NCBI GenBank assembly: GCA_007988745.1
Contig: BJUT01000009.1
Location: 33,500 to 97,499, forward strand
From: Pseudoalteromonas atlantica
Lineage (GTDB): Bacteria > Pseudomonadota > Gammaproteobacteria > Enterobacterales > Alteromonadaceae
DNA length: 64,000 nt
Direction: 5' to 3'
Shown: positions 55,292 through 64,000 of the stretch, one piece after another
Numbering within the stretch: the stretch's first letter is position 1
How the letters are laid out: each line of letters begins with the position of its first letter
The notes under the pieces: model-generated
What the model saw: the letters and a program-made list of their open reading frames with translations, nothing else
Told to the model about the DNA's origin: nothing
Databases searched by the model: none
Translations under genes and position numbers: made by a program

Positions 55292-55311
55292 CTAAGGCGT
55301 TAACACCTTAG
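55292..55311. promoter_or_regulatory. 20-bp near-perfect palindrome upstream of cysE
   Basis: CTAAGG-CGTTAACA-CCTTAG with a GTTAAC core, 42 bp after the GGDEF stop and about 64 bp before cysE. It is followed by only a short T-run, so it may be an operator or a weak terminator. Confidence 0.4.
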
Positions 55312-55374
55312 GCTTTAAATCCGTTAAACTTAGGAAAAGGCTCTTTTTATATCAATTTAAGGCAGTGTAGTATT

Positions 55375-56193
55375 ATGCGTCATGAAATTTGGCAACAGCT
55401 TCGCAGTGAAGCTAATGAAGTTGTAACTCGCGAACCACTTTTAGCAAGTCATGTGTATTCATGCATTTTAAACCATGAGTGTTTAGGTTCGGCGTTAAGC
55501 TTTATTGTTGCTAATAAGTTGGCAGATGCTGTTGTATCGGCTTTTACAATACGTGAGTTGTTCGACCAAGCGTTTGTAAAGTGCGACCGTATGCTTACCT
55601 ATGTGGCCGAAGATATTAAAGCCGTTAAAGACAGAGACCCGGCAGCCGAAACCTACCTTACGGTTATTTTAAACTTAAAAGGGTTTCATGCTATTCAAGC
55701 GCATCGTTTAGCTAACTGCTTGTGGCAGCAAAACCGTAAAGAGCTTGCTCGTTTTATTCAAAGCCGAACCTCAGAAGTGTTTGGGGTTGATATTCACCCT
55801 GCGTGTCAGGTTGGTAAAGGGATAATGTTTGACCACGCCACCGGTATTGTTATTGGTGAAACGGCGGTAATTGAAGATAACGTATCAATACTGCAATCGG
55901 TAACGCTTGGTGGTACGGGTAACGAGCAGGGCGACCGTCATCCTAAAATTAGAGCCGGTGTGCTTATTGGTGCAGGCGCTAAAGTGCTGGGTAATATTGA
56001 AGTAGGCGAGGGCGCACGTATTGGCGCAGGTTCAGTTGTTTTAACTGCGGTACCGCCACATACCACCGCTGTAGGCGTACCGGCTAAAATTATTGGCAGA
56101 CCGGATTGCCCGTGTCCGGCGCAAAGTATGAACCAAAACTTTTTAACCACACCAGAGCCTGAAAACGAATCACACACCAGCGCCATGCTGTAA
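55375..56193 (+). CDS. cysE: Serine O-acetyltransferase
   Basis: 272 residues (E. coli 273). It acetylates serine with acetyl-CoA, the first step to cysteine. The N-terminal helical domain carries DRDPAA and RLANCLWQQNRK, and the C-terminal left-handed beta-helix has the hexapeptide repeats (VFGVDIHPACQVGKGIM, catalytic His in MFDHATGIVIGE, VGVPAKIIGRP). The C-terminal tail usually carries feedback and CysK contact; here it ends in NESHTSAML without the terminal Ile of E. coli. Confidence 0.95.
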   Translation: MRHEIWQQLRSEANEVVTREPLLASHVYSCILNHECLGSALSFIVANKLADAVVSAFTIRELFDQAFVKCDRMLTYVAEDIKAVKDRDPAAETYLTVILNLKGFHAIQAHRLANCLWQQNRKELARFIQSRTSEVFGVDIHPACQVGKGIMFDHATGIVIGETAVIEDNVSILQSVTLGGTGNEQGDRHPKIRAGVLIGAGAKVLGNIEVGEGARIGAGSVVLTAVPPHTTAVGVPAKIIGRPDCPCPAQSMNQNFLTTPEPENESHTSAML

Positions 56194-56235
56194 TAGCAGC
56201 CTGTATAAATAAAAATAATTTTAAAAGGAATTAAA

Positions 56236-56916
56236 ATGAACAAAAATAGCTTATTAACACTAGGGATAGGATTTATTGCGGGTGTAGGTTTAACGTGGAG
56301 CTACTTTAATTTATCTTCAAGTGACGCAAACCCCGCAAAGTTACAACATGCTGATACAAAGCAGCAGGCACCTTTTGTTCAGCCAGTTAAAAGCAGTGAA
56401 GCAACAGCAAAGCGTGTTATACCAGCAGCCCCTGAGCAAAGCGCTCGTATAGAGCAAAAAGATAATCCCCCTAAACCAGAACCACAACCGCTAGATGAGC
56501 TTCCTTTAGAAGAGCAAGTATCGCAGCTTAAACAGCAATTAGCAGCGCAAAAAGCCTTGATGAAAAACGCAGCGCAACAGCTGCGTGACCCCTCTGATGC
56601 ACAAGCCGTTTTACAAGCGCAATTTGATGAGCAAATACGTAATGAAGAGTGGGCTTATCAAACAGAAATAGCTTTACAAGATTTTTTACTTACCTCTGAT
56701 CTAAGCTCTATCCCAGAGATTGTTAGTGCAGCGTGTAAAACCACCGTATGTAAATTTGAACTTGCTGCACCTACTGATAACGACTCGTTTTATCATACCC
56801 AATGGCGAGAGCTAAACGATAAGTTAATGAAGCAAGAGTTTTGGTTGCAATTTAAAAGAACAACCTCAACGTCAAGCGACACCGAGCTAACCTTACTAAT
56901 GGCCACAGAGCTTTAA
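56236..56916 (+). CDS. Membrane-anchored hypothetical protein with coiled coil
   Basis: 226 residues. N-terminal hydrophobic anchor (about 6-24), a Pro/Gln/Lys-rich linker (30-85), a coiled coil (about 92-120; EEQVSQLKQQLAAQKALMKNAAQQL), and a globular C-terminal part with a Cys pair (ACKTTVCKF). AAAAGGAATTAAA precedes the ATG. It follows cysE by 42 bp. Family not recognised; probably periplasmic. Confidence 0.72.
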   Translation: MNKNSLLTLGIGFIAGVGLTWSYFNLSSSDANPAKLQHADTKQQAPFVQPVKSSEATAKRVIPAAPEQSARIEQKDNPPKPEPQPLDELPLEEQVSQLKQQLAAQKALMKNAAQQLRDPSDAQAVLQAQFDEQIRNEEWAYQTEIALQDFLLTSDLSSIPEIVSAACKTTVCKFELAAPTDNDSFYHTQWRELNDKLMKQEFWLQFKRTTSTSSDTELTLLMATEL

Positions 56917-56927
56917 CTGAAAGAGCT

Positions 56928-58259
56928 TTACAACACCGTTGATTTTATAGCGCCATCGGCCAGCTCTGTAATTAGCACGTCACCCGTTTTAATGTGATCT
57001 ACCGATTTAACCACTTTGCCTTGTTGGGTTTTGGTTATGCTGTAACCGCGCGCTAAAACATTAAGTGGGCTTACCGAGTCAAGCCTACTCGCTTGCAGCG
57101 CTAAGCTATTTTGCGCGTGTTGCAACTTGTGCTGCATTGCTTGTTCAAGCCGAGTTTGTATCTGCATAAGCTGATGGCTGGCTTGTGATAACTTTTTATC
57201 AGGCGATTGACGCATTAAACGCGGGGTTAAATTATTAAGCGTGCGCTCTTGTTGGTAAAGGCGATTGCGAATGCCTTGTTGTAAGGCAATAGTTAGCTCA
57301 TCTAATCGCTGCGCTTTTTGATTAAGTTGATTGCGCGGATGACACAAGTTAAGCCGATGCTGTAACTGTGTTGCTAGTGCGCGCTTATCGGCCATATCGT
57401 GTTTAAAGGCATTATTTAACCGGTTAATGAGCTCAATAACCTTACTATGTAGCTCTTGCGTGTTAGGGCTGACAAGCTCAGCGGCTGCTGAAGGCGTTGC
57501 TGCGCGTACATCGGCAACGTAGTCACTGATGGTTGTGTCTATTTCGTGGCCTACCGCACTGACTATGGGTAATTCACTTTGATAAATAGCACGCGCAAGT
57601 TGCTCATGATTAAAGCACCATAAATCTTCTAACGAGCCACCGCCTCGCCCTACAATAAGTACGTCGACCTCATTGCGTGCATTGGCTAACTGTATTTGGT
57701 TAATTAAGTGCACATGAGCTTCTTTGCCTTGCACCATGGCTGGGTAAATAATGACTTCTAATTGCGGTGCGCGGCGTTTAAGTACGGTTAATATATCTTT
57801 TATAGCAGCGCCCGTTGCTGAGGTTATTACACCTACACGGTTTATATTTTGCGGCAGTGGTTTTTTATAGGCCGAACTAAACAACCCCTCAGCGGCTAGG
57901 CGCATTTTTAATGCATCAAACTCTTGTTTAAGCTGGCCTTCACCGGCAGGTTCCATATGCTCAACAATAAGCTGATAATCACCGCGTGGTTCGTAAAGTG
58001 AAACACGGGCTCTTACTGTTACTTGTGCGCCGTTTTCGGGGCGGTAACTTTGAGAGCGGTTATTGCCGCGCCACATAGCCGCTTTAATTTGTGCTTTTTC
58101 ATCTTTTAATGAAAAGTACCAGTGCCCAGAAGCAGGGGTAATGAAGTTAGAAATTTCGCCTGTTAAAATTAGCGATGCAAAGCCCTGCTCAAGAACTGTA
58201 CGAATCTCTCTGTTAAGGCGCGATACGGTGTAAACCGTTTGCGAAGGCTTCGAAAACAT
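56928..58259 (-). CDS. xseA: Exodeoxyribonuclease VII large subunit
   Basis: 443 residues from ATG 58259, giving the standard start MFSKPSQTVYTVSRLNREIR; the frame continues 29 codons upstream through sequence that looks like promoter. OB-fold (about 25-110; LTGEISNFI), catalytic core with GVITSATGAAIKDIL, VGRGGGSLEDLW and VGHEIDTTI, and a coiled-coil C-terminus. It degrades single-stranded DNA with XseB, whose gene is not here. Divergent from guaB, as in E. coli. Confidence 0.94.
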   Translation of the reverse strand: MFSKPSQTVYTVSRLNREIRTVLEQGFASLILTGEISNFITPASGHWYFSLKDEKAQIKAAMWRGNNRSQSYRPENGAQVTVRARVSLYEPRGDYQLIVEHMEPAGEGQLKQEFDALKMRLAAEGLFSSAYKKPLPQNINRVGVITSATGAAIKDILTVLKRRAPQLEVIIYPAMVQGKEAHVHLINQIQLANARNEVDVLIVGRGGGSLEDLWCFNHEQLARAIYQSELPIVSAVGHEIDTTISDYVADVRAATPSAAAELVSPNTQELHSKVIELINRLNNAFKHDMADKRALATQLQHRLNLCHPRNQLNQKAQRLDELTIALQQGIRNRLYQQERTLNNLTPRLMRQSPDKKLSQASHQLMQIQTRLEQAMQHKLQHAQNSLALQASRLDSVSPLNVLARGYSITKTQQGKVVKSVDHIKTGDVLITELADGAIKSTVL

Positions 58260-58405
58260 AAAAAACAACCTAAAACTATTATGAGGCAAGTTATAAGGCA
58301 AGTTTATCATAAATATTTGCGAAATATTATTTACGAATGCCCACAACGCTGTTAAAATTTGGCCGCAATTCCTTATCTTAGATCCACATGTGAGAAGTTG
58401 CCAAA

Positions 58406-59875
58406 ATGCTTAGAATCGCTAAAGAAGCTCTTACCTTTGATGACGTACTTTTAGTACCTGGTCATTCTACTGTTTTGCCGCACACGGCAAATATTTCAAC
58501 TCGCTTAACGCGTGGTATCAAACTTAACTTGCCGCTTATTTCAGCATCTATGGATACTGTTACAGAAGCTCGTTTAGCTATTGCCCTCGCGCAGGAAGGT
58601 GGTCTTGGTTTTATCCATAAAAACATGACCATTGAAGAACAAGCGAGAAACGTACGTAAAGTTAAAACCTATGAAGCAGGTATTGTGTCATTCCCTGTTA
58701 CTGTGTCTGCCGATTTAACCATTGCAGATGCGACGCTTCTTTCGCAAGAAAAAGGGTTCTCGGGTTTCCCGGTTACTGATAGCGAAAATAACCTACTAGG
58801 TATTGTTACTGGTCGTGACATGCGTTTTGAAACGAAGCTTGAACAGCCTGTTTCTAGCGTTATGACTAAAAAAGACAAACTGGTAACGGTTCAAGAAGGC
58901 GCATCGCGCGAAGAAATTTTAGGTTTAATGCACGAACACCGCATTGAAAAAATCTTAGTGGTTGATGATGCGTTTAAACTAAAAGGCATGATCACCGTAA
59001 AAGATTACCAAAAAGCGCAAGACAAACCACATGCATGTAAAGACGAGCTAGGTCGTTTACGTGTAGGTGCTGCAGTTGGTGTTGGCGCAGGTACTGATGA
59101 GCGAATTGCTGCATTAGTAGAGGCGGGTGTTGATGTTTTACTTATCGATACTTCACACGGCCACTCGCAAGGTGTTATTGACCGTGTTTCTCAAACTCGT
59201 GAAACTTACCCAGATTTACAAATTATTGCCGGTAACGTTGCTACAGCCGAAGGCGCAATTGCCCTTGCTGATGCAGGTGTGGATGCGGTTAAAGTAGGTA
59301 TTGGCCCAGGTTCTATTTGTACTACGCGTATTGTTACAGGTTGTGGTGTGCCACAAATTACGGCTATTTCTGATGCGGTAGATGGCTTACAAGGGCGTGA
59401 CATTCCAGTTATTGCTGATGGCGGTATTCGTTTCTCTGGCGATATTGTTAAAGCATTGGTTGCGGGTGCATCGTGTGTAATGGTGGGTTCAATGCTTGCT
59501 GGTACTGAAGAAGCGCCAGGCGAAGTTGAACTTTACCAAGGCCGTTACTACAAATCTTACCGTGGTATGGGCTCATTGGGTGCGATGGATCAAAAAGAAG
59601 GTTCGTCAGATCGTTACTTCCAAAAATCTAACCAAGCTGACAAATTAGTACCAGAAGGTATTGAAGGTCGCGTCGCTTATAAAGGTCCAATTGCAACGAT
59701 TATTCATCAGCAAGTGGGTGGCCTTCGTAGCGCAATGGGATTAACGGGTTGTGCCACCATTGAAGAGCTAAATACTAAACCGCAGTTTGTACGTGTTACA
59801 TCTGCAGGTATGGGTGAGTCGCACGTCCACGATGTGCAAATTACCAAAGAAGCGCCTAACTACCGCTTAGGTTAA
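58406..59875 (+). CDS. guaB: IMP dehydrogenase
   Basis: 489 residues (E. coli 488). NAD-dependent IMP to XMP. TIM barrel split by a CBS pair (about 95-205). Catalytic Cys in [13 protein letters not shown], flap [10 protein letters not shown] and a C-terminal loop. Preceded by a short divergent promoter region shared with xseA. Confidence 0.97.
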   Translation: MLRIAKEALTFDDVLLVPGHSTVLPHTANISTRLTRGIKLNLPLISASMDTVTEARLAIALAQEGGLGFIHKNMTIEEQARNVRKVKTYEAGIVSFPVTVSADLTIADATLLSQEKGFSGFPVTDSENNLLGIVTGRDMRFETKLEQPVSSVMTKKDKLVTVQEGASREEILGLMHEHRIEKILVVDDAFKLKGMITVKDYQKAQDKPHACKDELGRLRVGAAVGVGAGTDERIAALVEAGVDVLLIDTSHGHSQGVIDRVSQTRETYPDLQIIAGNVATAEGAIALADAGVDAVKVGIGPGSICTTRIVTGCGVPQITAISDAVDGLQGRDIPVIADGGIRFSGDIVKALVAGASCVMVGSMLAGTEEAPGEVELYQGRYYKSYRGMGSLGAMDQKEGSSDRYFQKSNQADKLVPEGIEGRVAYKGPIATIIHQQVGGLRSAMGLTGCATIEELNTKPQFVRVTSAGMGESHVHDVQITKEAPNYRLG

Positions 59876-59894
59876 ACAACACGTTTAAATTACG

Positions 59895-59920
59895 GGGCTG
59901 GAATTACCAGCCCTCTTTTA
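59895..59920 (+). terminator. Hairpin with T-rich tail between guaB and guaA
   Basis: GGGCTGG-AATTA-CCAGCCC followed by TCTTTTA, 20 bp after guaB. It may partially terminate or tune guaB/guaA transcript ratios; guaA starts 50 bp further on. Confidence 0.65.
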
Positions 59921-59971
59921 TAGCCACTAAGCAAATTAGTGGAATCTAGCATCTACTTTACGAGATCCTTC

Positions 59972-61549
59972 ATGAGCAAAGATATTCACGATTCACGAAT
60001 TCTAATTTTAGATTTTGGTTCGCAATACACTCAATTAATCGCGCGTCGTATCCGCGAAATTGGCGTTTACTGTGAGCTGTGGGCATGGGATGTAACCGAA
60101 GAGCAAATTCGCGAATTTAATCCACAAGGTATTATTTTATCTGGTGGCCCTGAGTCAACCACACTAGAGAACAGCCCGCGTGCACCTGAATACGTGTTTA
60201 ACGCTGGCGTGCCAGTGCTGGGTATTTGTTACGGCATGCAAACCATGGCAGCTCAACTTGGCGGCAGTGTACACAGCTCAGATAAAAAAGAGTTTGGTTA
60301 TGCACAAGTAGAAAAAGTGGGTAACTGTGCATTATTCGATGCAATTGAAGATCATATTACCGATGGCGGCAACGGCGTTTTAGACGTGTGGATGAGCCAC
60401 GGCGACAAAGTAATGGAAGTGCCGGCAAGCTTTAGCACCTCAGCTAAAACACCAACGTGTCCGCATGCTGCTATGTCTAACGAAGAAAAACGTTTTTACG
60501 GCGTACAATTTCACCCAGAAGTAACGCACACTCATCAAGGGCAACGTTTATTAGAGCGTTTTGCAATTGATATTTGTGGATGTGAAAAGCTATGGACACC
60601 TGCCAAAATTATTGATGATGCTATTGAGCGCATTAAAGAAACCGTTGGCGATGACGAAGTTATTTTAGGCTTATCAGGAGGTGTTGATTCATCTGTTGTA
60701 GCAATGCTGATCCACCGTGCAATTGGCGAAAACCTAACATGTGTATTTGTTGATAATGGCTTACTTCGCTTAAACGAAGGTCAGCAAGTTATGGACATGT
60801 TTGGCAATAAATTTGGCTTAAACATTGTTAAAGTAGACGCTGAGGAGCAATTTTTAGCTGACCTTGCAGGCAAATCAGATCCAGAAGAAAAACGTAAAGC
60901 CATTGGCCATACGTTTATTAATGTATTTGATGAGCAAGCGAAAAAGCTTAAAAATGCGAAGTGGTTAGGTCAAGGGACTATTTACCCAGACGTAATAGAA
61001 TCAGCCGCTTCAGCGACAGGTAAAGCACACGTAATTAAATCTCACCACAACGTGGGCGGCTTACCAGATGACATGAAAATGGGCTTAGTTGAGCCATTAC
61101 GTGAATTATTTAAAGACGAAGTACGTAAAATTGGCTTAGAGCTTGGTTTACCGTACGACATGCTTTACCGCCACCCATTCCCAGGGCCAGGTTTAGGTGT
61201 ACGTGTACTTGGCGAAATTAAAAAAGAGTACTGTGATTTACTACGCCGTGCTGATGCTATCTTTATTGAAGAGCTACACAAAGCTGAGCTTTATCATAAA
61301 GTAAGCCAAGCGTTTACTGTATTCTTACCTGTTAAGTCGGTAGGGGTTATGGGCGATGCACGTAAATATGATTGGGTTGTGTCACTACGTTGTGTTGAAA
61401 CTATCGACTTTATGACGGCGCGTTGGTCACATTTACCGTATGAGTTTTTAGGTGTGGTTTCTAACCGTATCATCAACGAAATTGACGGTATCTCACGTGT
61501 TGTTTACGATATTTCTGGTAAACCACCGGCCACTATTGAGTGGGAATAA
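59972..61549 (+). CDS. guaA: GMP synthase (glutamine-hydrolysing)
   Basis: 525 residues from ATG 59972 (same length as E. coli), chosen over an upstream in-frame start at 59939. Class I glutamine amidotransferase with catalytic Cys in GICYGMQ and His/Glu in [10 protein letters not shown]-loop ATP pyrophosphatase [13 protein letters not shown], and C-terminal dimerisation domain ending KPPATIEWE. It converts XMP to GMP. Operon partner of guaB. Confidence 0.97.
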   Translation: MSKDIHDSRILILDFGSQYTQLIARRIREIGVYCELWAWDVTEEQIREFNPQGIILSGGPESTTLENSPRAPEYVFNAGVPVLGICYGMQTMAAQLGGSVHSSDKKEFGYAQVEKVGNCALFDAIEDHITDGGNGVLDVWMSHGDKVMEVPASFSTSAKTPTCPHAAMSNEEKRFYGVQFHPEVTHTHQGQRLLERFAIDICGCEKLWTPAKIIDDAIERIKETVGDDEVILGLSGGVDSSVVAMLIHRAIGENLTCVFVDNGLLRLNEGQQVMDMFGNKFGLNIVKVDAEEQFLADLAGKSDPEEKRKAIGHTFINVFDEQAKKLKNAKWLGQGTIYPDVIESAASATGKAHVIKSHHNVGGLPDDMKMGLVEPLRELFKDEVRKIGLELGLPYDMLYRHPFPGPGLGVRVLGEIKKEYCDLLRRADAIFIEELHKAELYHKVSQAFTVFLPVKSVGVMGDARKYDWVVSLRCVETIDFMTARWSHLPYEFLGVVSNRIINEIDGISRVVYDISGKPPATIEWE

Positions 61550-61613
61550 CACCCGTCTTTACTAATGGTTAATGCCTTTTAGATAGCAAACATAGTTTTG
61601 TTATCTAAATAAT

Positions 61614-61641
61614 AAAAAGTCCGCTTACACGGACTTTTTTT
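61614..61641. terminator. Terminator between guaA and the BCCT gene
   Basis: AAAAAGTCCG/CGGACTTTTT with a 6-base loop, in the 153-bp convergent gap. A second hairpin, TTTAGATA...TATCTAAA, lies just before it (about 61579-61609). Confidence 0.9.
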
Positions 61642-61702
61642 ATGCCTAAAAACCGTTAGCTCTTGCCCACTAAACTCATTAAGTGAAGTGGGCTAAGCGG
61701 GT

Positions 61703-63301
61703 TTATTTTGCAGGAACGGGCGTAGGTTGCTCGGTTTCTGTAAGTAGCCCTTTAACTAGGCTAATACAGCCTAAAATTAAAATAATAGTAAAGGGCAGGG
61801 CGGCGATAATAGTAATGTATTGCAATGCTTGAATTGAATCGGTGCCACCAATCCACAGCATTAACATAGCAATAATACTGGCAATAACGGCCCATACTAG
61901 CTTTTGCTTTATAGGTACTTCTAGTTTTCCGCCTGATGTAAGGCTATCTATTACAATAGAGCCGGAGTCGAGGGTGGTGACAAAAAAGATAATTATTAAC
62001 GCCACAGCTAAAAGTGAAAGCAGCGTACCAAATGCATAAGCATCTAGCATATAAAACAAGCTAAGCGTTACATCTGTAATGCCTTGGTTTGCGCCAAGTA
62101 CCCCAACTTCATTTATAATTTGATCAATCGCAACACCACCAAAAACCGACATCCAAGCAGTAGTTACAAGAGTAGGAATGAGTAATACATACACTAAAAA
62201 TTCGCGTATGGTGCGCCCTTTTGAAATACGCGCTACAAACATACCAAAGCAAGGTGCGTATGCAACCCACCACGCCCAATAAAACACAGTCCAGCCATGT
62301 AGCCACTGCGTATCTTCTCGGCCTGTGCTGTAGCTTAGAGGAATGATATTTTTAACATAACCTATTACTGCAGTGTATGCAGAATCAAGTACCGTGGTAA
62401 AGTTTAAAATAAACACTAAACCCAGAAACACAAAGGCTATGCCCATATTTATATTACTTAGGAGTTTAACGCCACCATCCATACCGCGCACAATAGAGAG
62501 GATAGCCAAGCTCATAATTAATAAAATAATGCCTTGTTGTAATAATAAAGAGCTTTTAAAGCCGAGCACGTGGCTAATACCACTGGCAGCTTGTGCTCCG
62601 CCTAAGCCTAACGACGTAGCTAGACCAAAAAGGGTTACTAATACCGCCATTACATCGATAACATCACCTAACTTGCCCCATACTCTATCTCCTAAAAGCG
62701 GATAAAATATTGAGCGCATAGAAAGCGGTAAGCCTTTGTTATAAACAAAATAGGCTAGGCATAAAGCGGTCATACCGTAAATTGCCCACGCGTGCAGACC
62801 CCAATGGAATACAGTAGCCCCTAAAGCCATTTCTCGGCCTTGCTCGGTAAAGGCTTCTGCATTGAGAGGCGTGCCAAACCAGTCGGTGTAAAAGGCGGTG
62901 GGCTCAGCCACGCCCCAAAAAATTAGGCCAATACCCATGCCTGCAGCAAAGAGCATAGATACCCACGATAAGGTTGAATAGTCTGTAGTTGCTTTATCGC
63001 CGCCAAGACGAATTTTACCCAACGGTGAAGCGGCAATACCCACTGCAAACAGCAGTAATATATTGGCGCCCCACATAAATACGTAGTCAAAATTAGTTAG
63101 TGCGGCATTTTTTATTGAGTTAATCGCCTCTTTAGCTTCGTTAGGCGAGAGGGCAAGTAGAGTAATTATAAAAAGTAGAGATAGGCCAATAGAAACAGAA
63201 AATACATTAGTATGAATATCCATGCCCCATTTGCTAACGTTATCTTGTCCTACTTGGTAATCGGTTGAATCGATACTGTATTTTTTTGATTTAAACTTCA
63301 T
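61703..63301 (-). CDS. BCCT-family transporter (betaine/carnitine/choline type)
   Basis: 532 residues with 12 predicted membrane segments. Family signatures: GMGIGLIFWGVAEP and the Trp-rich stretch beginning WLHGWTVFYWAWWVAY, with a short hydrophilic N-terminus and a short C-terminus. It carries glycine betaine, choline or a related compound, Na+- or H+-coupled, in osmoadaptation. Short tails suggest it is not a strongly osmo-gated BetP type. No choline oxidation genes nearby. Confidence 0.9.
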   Translation of the reverse strand: MKFKSKKYSIDSTDYQVGQDNVSKWGMDIHTNVFSVSIGLSLLFIITLLALSPNEAKEAINSIKNAALTNFDYVFMWGANILLLFAVGIAASPLGKIRLGGDKATTDYSTLSWVSMLFAAGMGIGLIFWGVAEPTAFYTDWFGTPLNAEAFTEQGREMALGATVFHWGLHAWAIYGMTALCLAYFVYNKGLPLSMRSIFYPLLGDRVWGKLGDVIDVMAVLVTLFGLATSLGLGGAQAASGISHVLGFKSSLLLQQGIILLIMSLAILSIVRGMDGGVKLLSNINMGIAFVFLGLVFILNFTTVLDSAYTAVIGYVKNIIPLSYSTGREDTQWLHGWTVFYWAWWVAYAPCFGMFVARISKGRTIREFLVYVLLIPTLVTTAWMSVFGGVAIDQIINEVGVLGANQGITDVTLSLFYMLDAYAFGTLLSLLAVALIIIFFVTTLDSGSIVIDSLTSGGKLEVPIKQKLVWAVIASIIAMLMLWIGGTDSIQALQYITIIAALPFTIILILGCISLVKGLLTETEQPTPVPAK

Positions 63302-63411
63302 ATAACACGGCGTGAACTACCAGCAACTGCTAATAGTAAAGCTCCTCCATATTTGCATTGTGAATGACCCGCGTAAGTAAGATACATGATGAAATATGCA
63401 ATTAGGTGGTA

Positions 63412-63573
63412 ATACCAATCGACTTAAATACTTAGTCTTTCTAGCGAGCTAAATAAAGCGCTAACAGCGTTATAAATTTCTCAGGTAGAGCAACTACATG
63501 TAAAAATTAATGCCTTGTAACCGCTCTATTTATCTGTCGCTATAAGCGACTAATAACTTAACACGATTGGTAT
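63412..63573. mobile_element. MITE-like intergenic repeat, copy 3 (diverged)
   Basis: 162 bp, the same length as copy 2, bounded by ATACCAATCG and CGATTGGTAT. Shorter matches to copy 2 run along its length (ATACTTAGTC, TTCTCA...AGA.CAACTA, TATTTATCTGTC), so the family is shared but diverged. Upstream of the BCCT gene. Confidence 0.75.
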
Positions 63574-64000
63574 AACGCGGATCCCCTAGACGCTAAACTG
63601 TATCATAAATGCTGCCAATGTTATTGATTTGTTTATGTATACAGCAACTCCACCAAGCTAAATCGCTATAAAAATAACTAGCAGCAAGTGTAAATACACC
63701 ATGCTAGCTAAAGCATTTAACACTTAAGAAGGAATTTACAGCATAGCGTTTGGGCTAAGCGTAGGTAAAACAGTACGGCGGTTATTAAGCACGCACGGTT
63801 TTAAAGCACATACTGCAGTTTTAATTACGCTAAGCTGAGCAGCATTTATTTTTTTAAAGGTGAGTGCTGCTAAAGCTAAAGTGGCTTTACAGCGCTATTT
63901 AGCTTGCTAATTCAGCGTTTTGTATAATTAAAAAGCAGTTAAACTAAAAAGTTAATTTTTTACTTTACCTTTTCTAAAAGGTCTCTATAATTCGTCGACA
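63574..64000. other. Non-coding end of window, no gene recognised
   Basis: No frame with a plausible start and ribosome binding site is seen on either strand. A nested hairpin (AAGTGTAAAT at 63685 and ATTTAACACTT at 63715, with ATGCT/AGCAT inside) and several GCTAAAG words occur. A 52-codon open frame on the minus strand (63732-63892) lacks any start codon. This may be the promoter region of a gene beyond the edge or a decayed sequence. Confidence 0.5.

Noticed and set aside
62373-62705. 110-codon frame antisense to the BCCT gene
   Set aside because: Membrane-protein genes often give long antisense frames; no independent support.
63302-63411. Leader peptide ahead of the BCCT gene after GGAGGAG on the minus strand
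   Set aside because: The only frames near the purine-rich site either stop within a few codons or need a TTG start 17 bases away; not convincing.
1-64000. tRNA, rRNA, riboswitch or prophage
   Set aside because: Reading the gaps for T-loop-like words and conserved rRNA segments gave nothing, and no phage structural genes are present. Covariance-model searches (tRNAscan, Rfam) were not possible here.

Overview
The window is a stretch of chromosome from a marine gammaproteobacterium of the order Alteromonadales, most likely Pseudoalteromonas. The reasons are a low-to-moderate GC content, gammaproteobacterial gene orders (epd-pgk-fba, phoB-phoR, sfsA/dksA-gluQ-pcnB-folK-panB-panC, glrK-qseG-glrR, guaB-guaA beside xseA) and the 'proteobacterial dedicated sortase' cluster typical of marine Alteromonadales and Vibrionales. 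Nearly all of the window is genic. I saw no rRNA, tRNA, CRISPR array, prophage or intact transposase gene.

Layout. 1-5.4 kb: the end of a sodium:solute symporter, a cNMP/CBS/DUF294 regulator, a DEDDh exonuclease, an unknown membrane protein, a SIMPL protein and a peroxiredoxin. 5.6-9.1 kb: central carbon genes epd, pgk and a class II aldolase, with structured RNA between pgk and fba. 9.2-9.5 kb: an unusual gene-free array of GATC-containing 20-bp repeats arranged like two facing transposon ends. 9.7-12.9 kb: phoB, phoR and a PstS-like phosphate-binding protein behind clear 11-bp-phased Pho boxes. 13-19.3 kb (minus strand): sfsA, dksA-gluQ, pcnB-folK, panB-panC. 19.4-25.5 kb: pepB, a phosphoribosyltransferase, a Crp-type regulator, a small membrane protein, a FlgO-like lipoprotein and a YtcJ-type amidohydrolase. 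25.6-31 kb: four tandem small exported EF-hand proteins, divergent from the GlrK/QseG/GlrR two-component system; a sigma-54 promoter and enhancer-like sites lie between them.

31.4-39.4 kb: cca, a short unlisted ORF, then the sortase system: sensor kinase and response regulator on one strand, and PdsO (OmpA-like), the VIT/VWA sortase target ending in an LPQTD sorting signal, and the class GN sortase on the other. A helically phased TTGCCA array sits in the divergent promoter. 39.2-50 kb: an EamA transporter whose tail is antisense to the sortase gene, proB, two diguanylate cyclases, a glutaredoxin, gltX, a tiny 2OG-oxygenase-like protein, rcsF, a DUF3581 protein, a DEAD-box helicase, and a MetJ-box-preceded MTHFR-like gene. 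50-63.3 kb: an M16 lipoprotein protease, an XRE/membrane-protein pair, a third diguanylate cyclase, cysE, xseA, guaB, guaA and a BCCT transporter. The last 0.7 kb has no recognisable gene.

Three copies of one MITE-like intergenic repeat with ATACCAAT...ATTGGTAT ends lie at 22.5, 46.4 and 63.4 kb. The observations most worth pursuing are the GATC repeat array, the sigma-54/GlrR link to the EF-hand genes, the operator array of the sortase system, and the sortase/EamA antisense overlap. All family names come from reading the translations; no database search was run.
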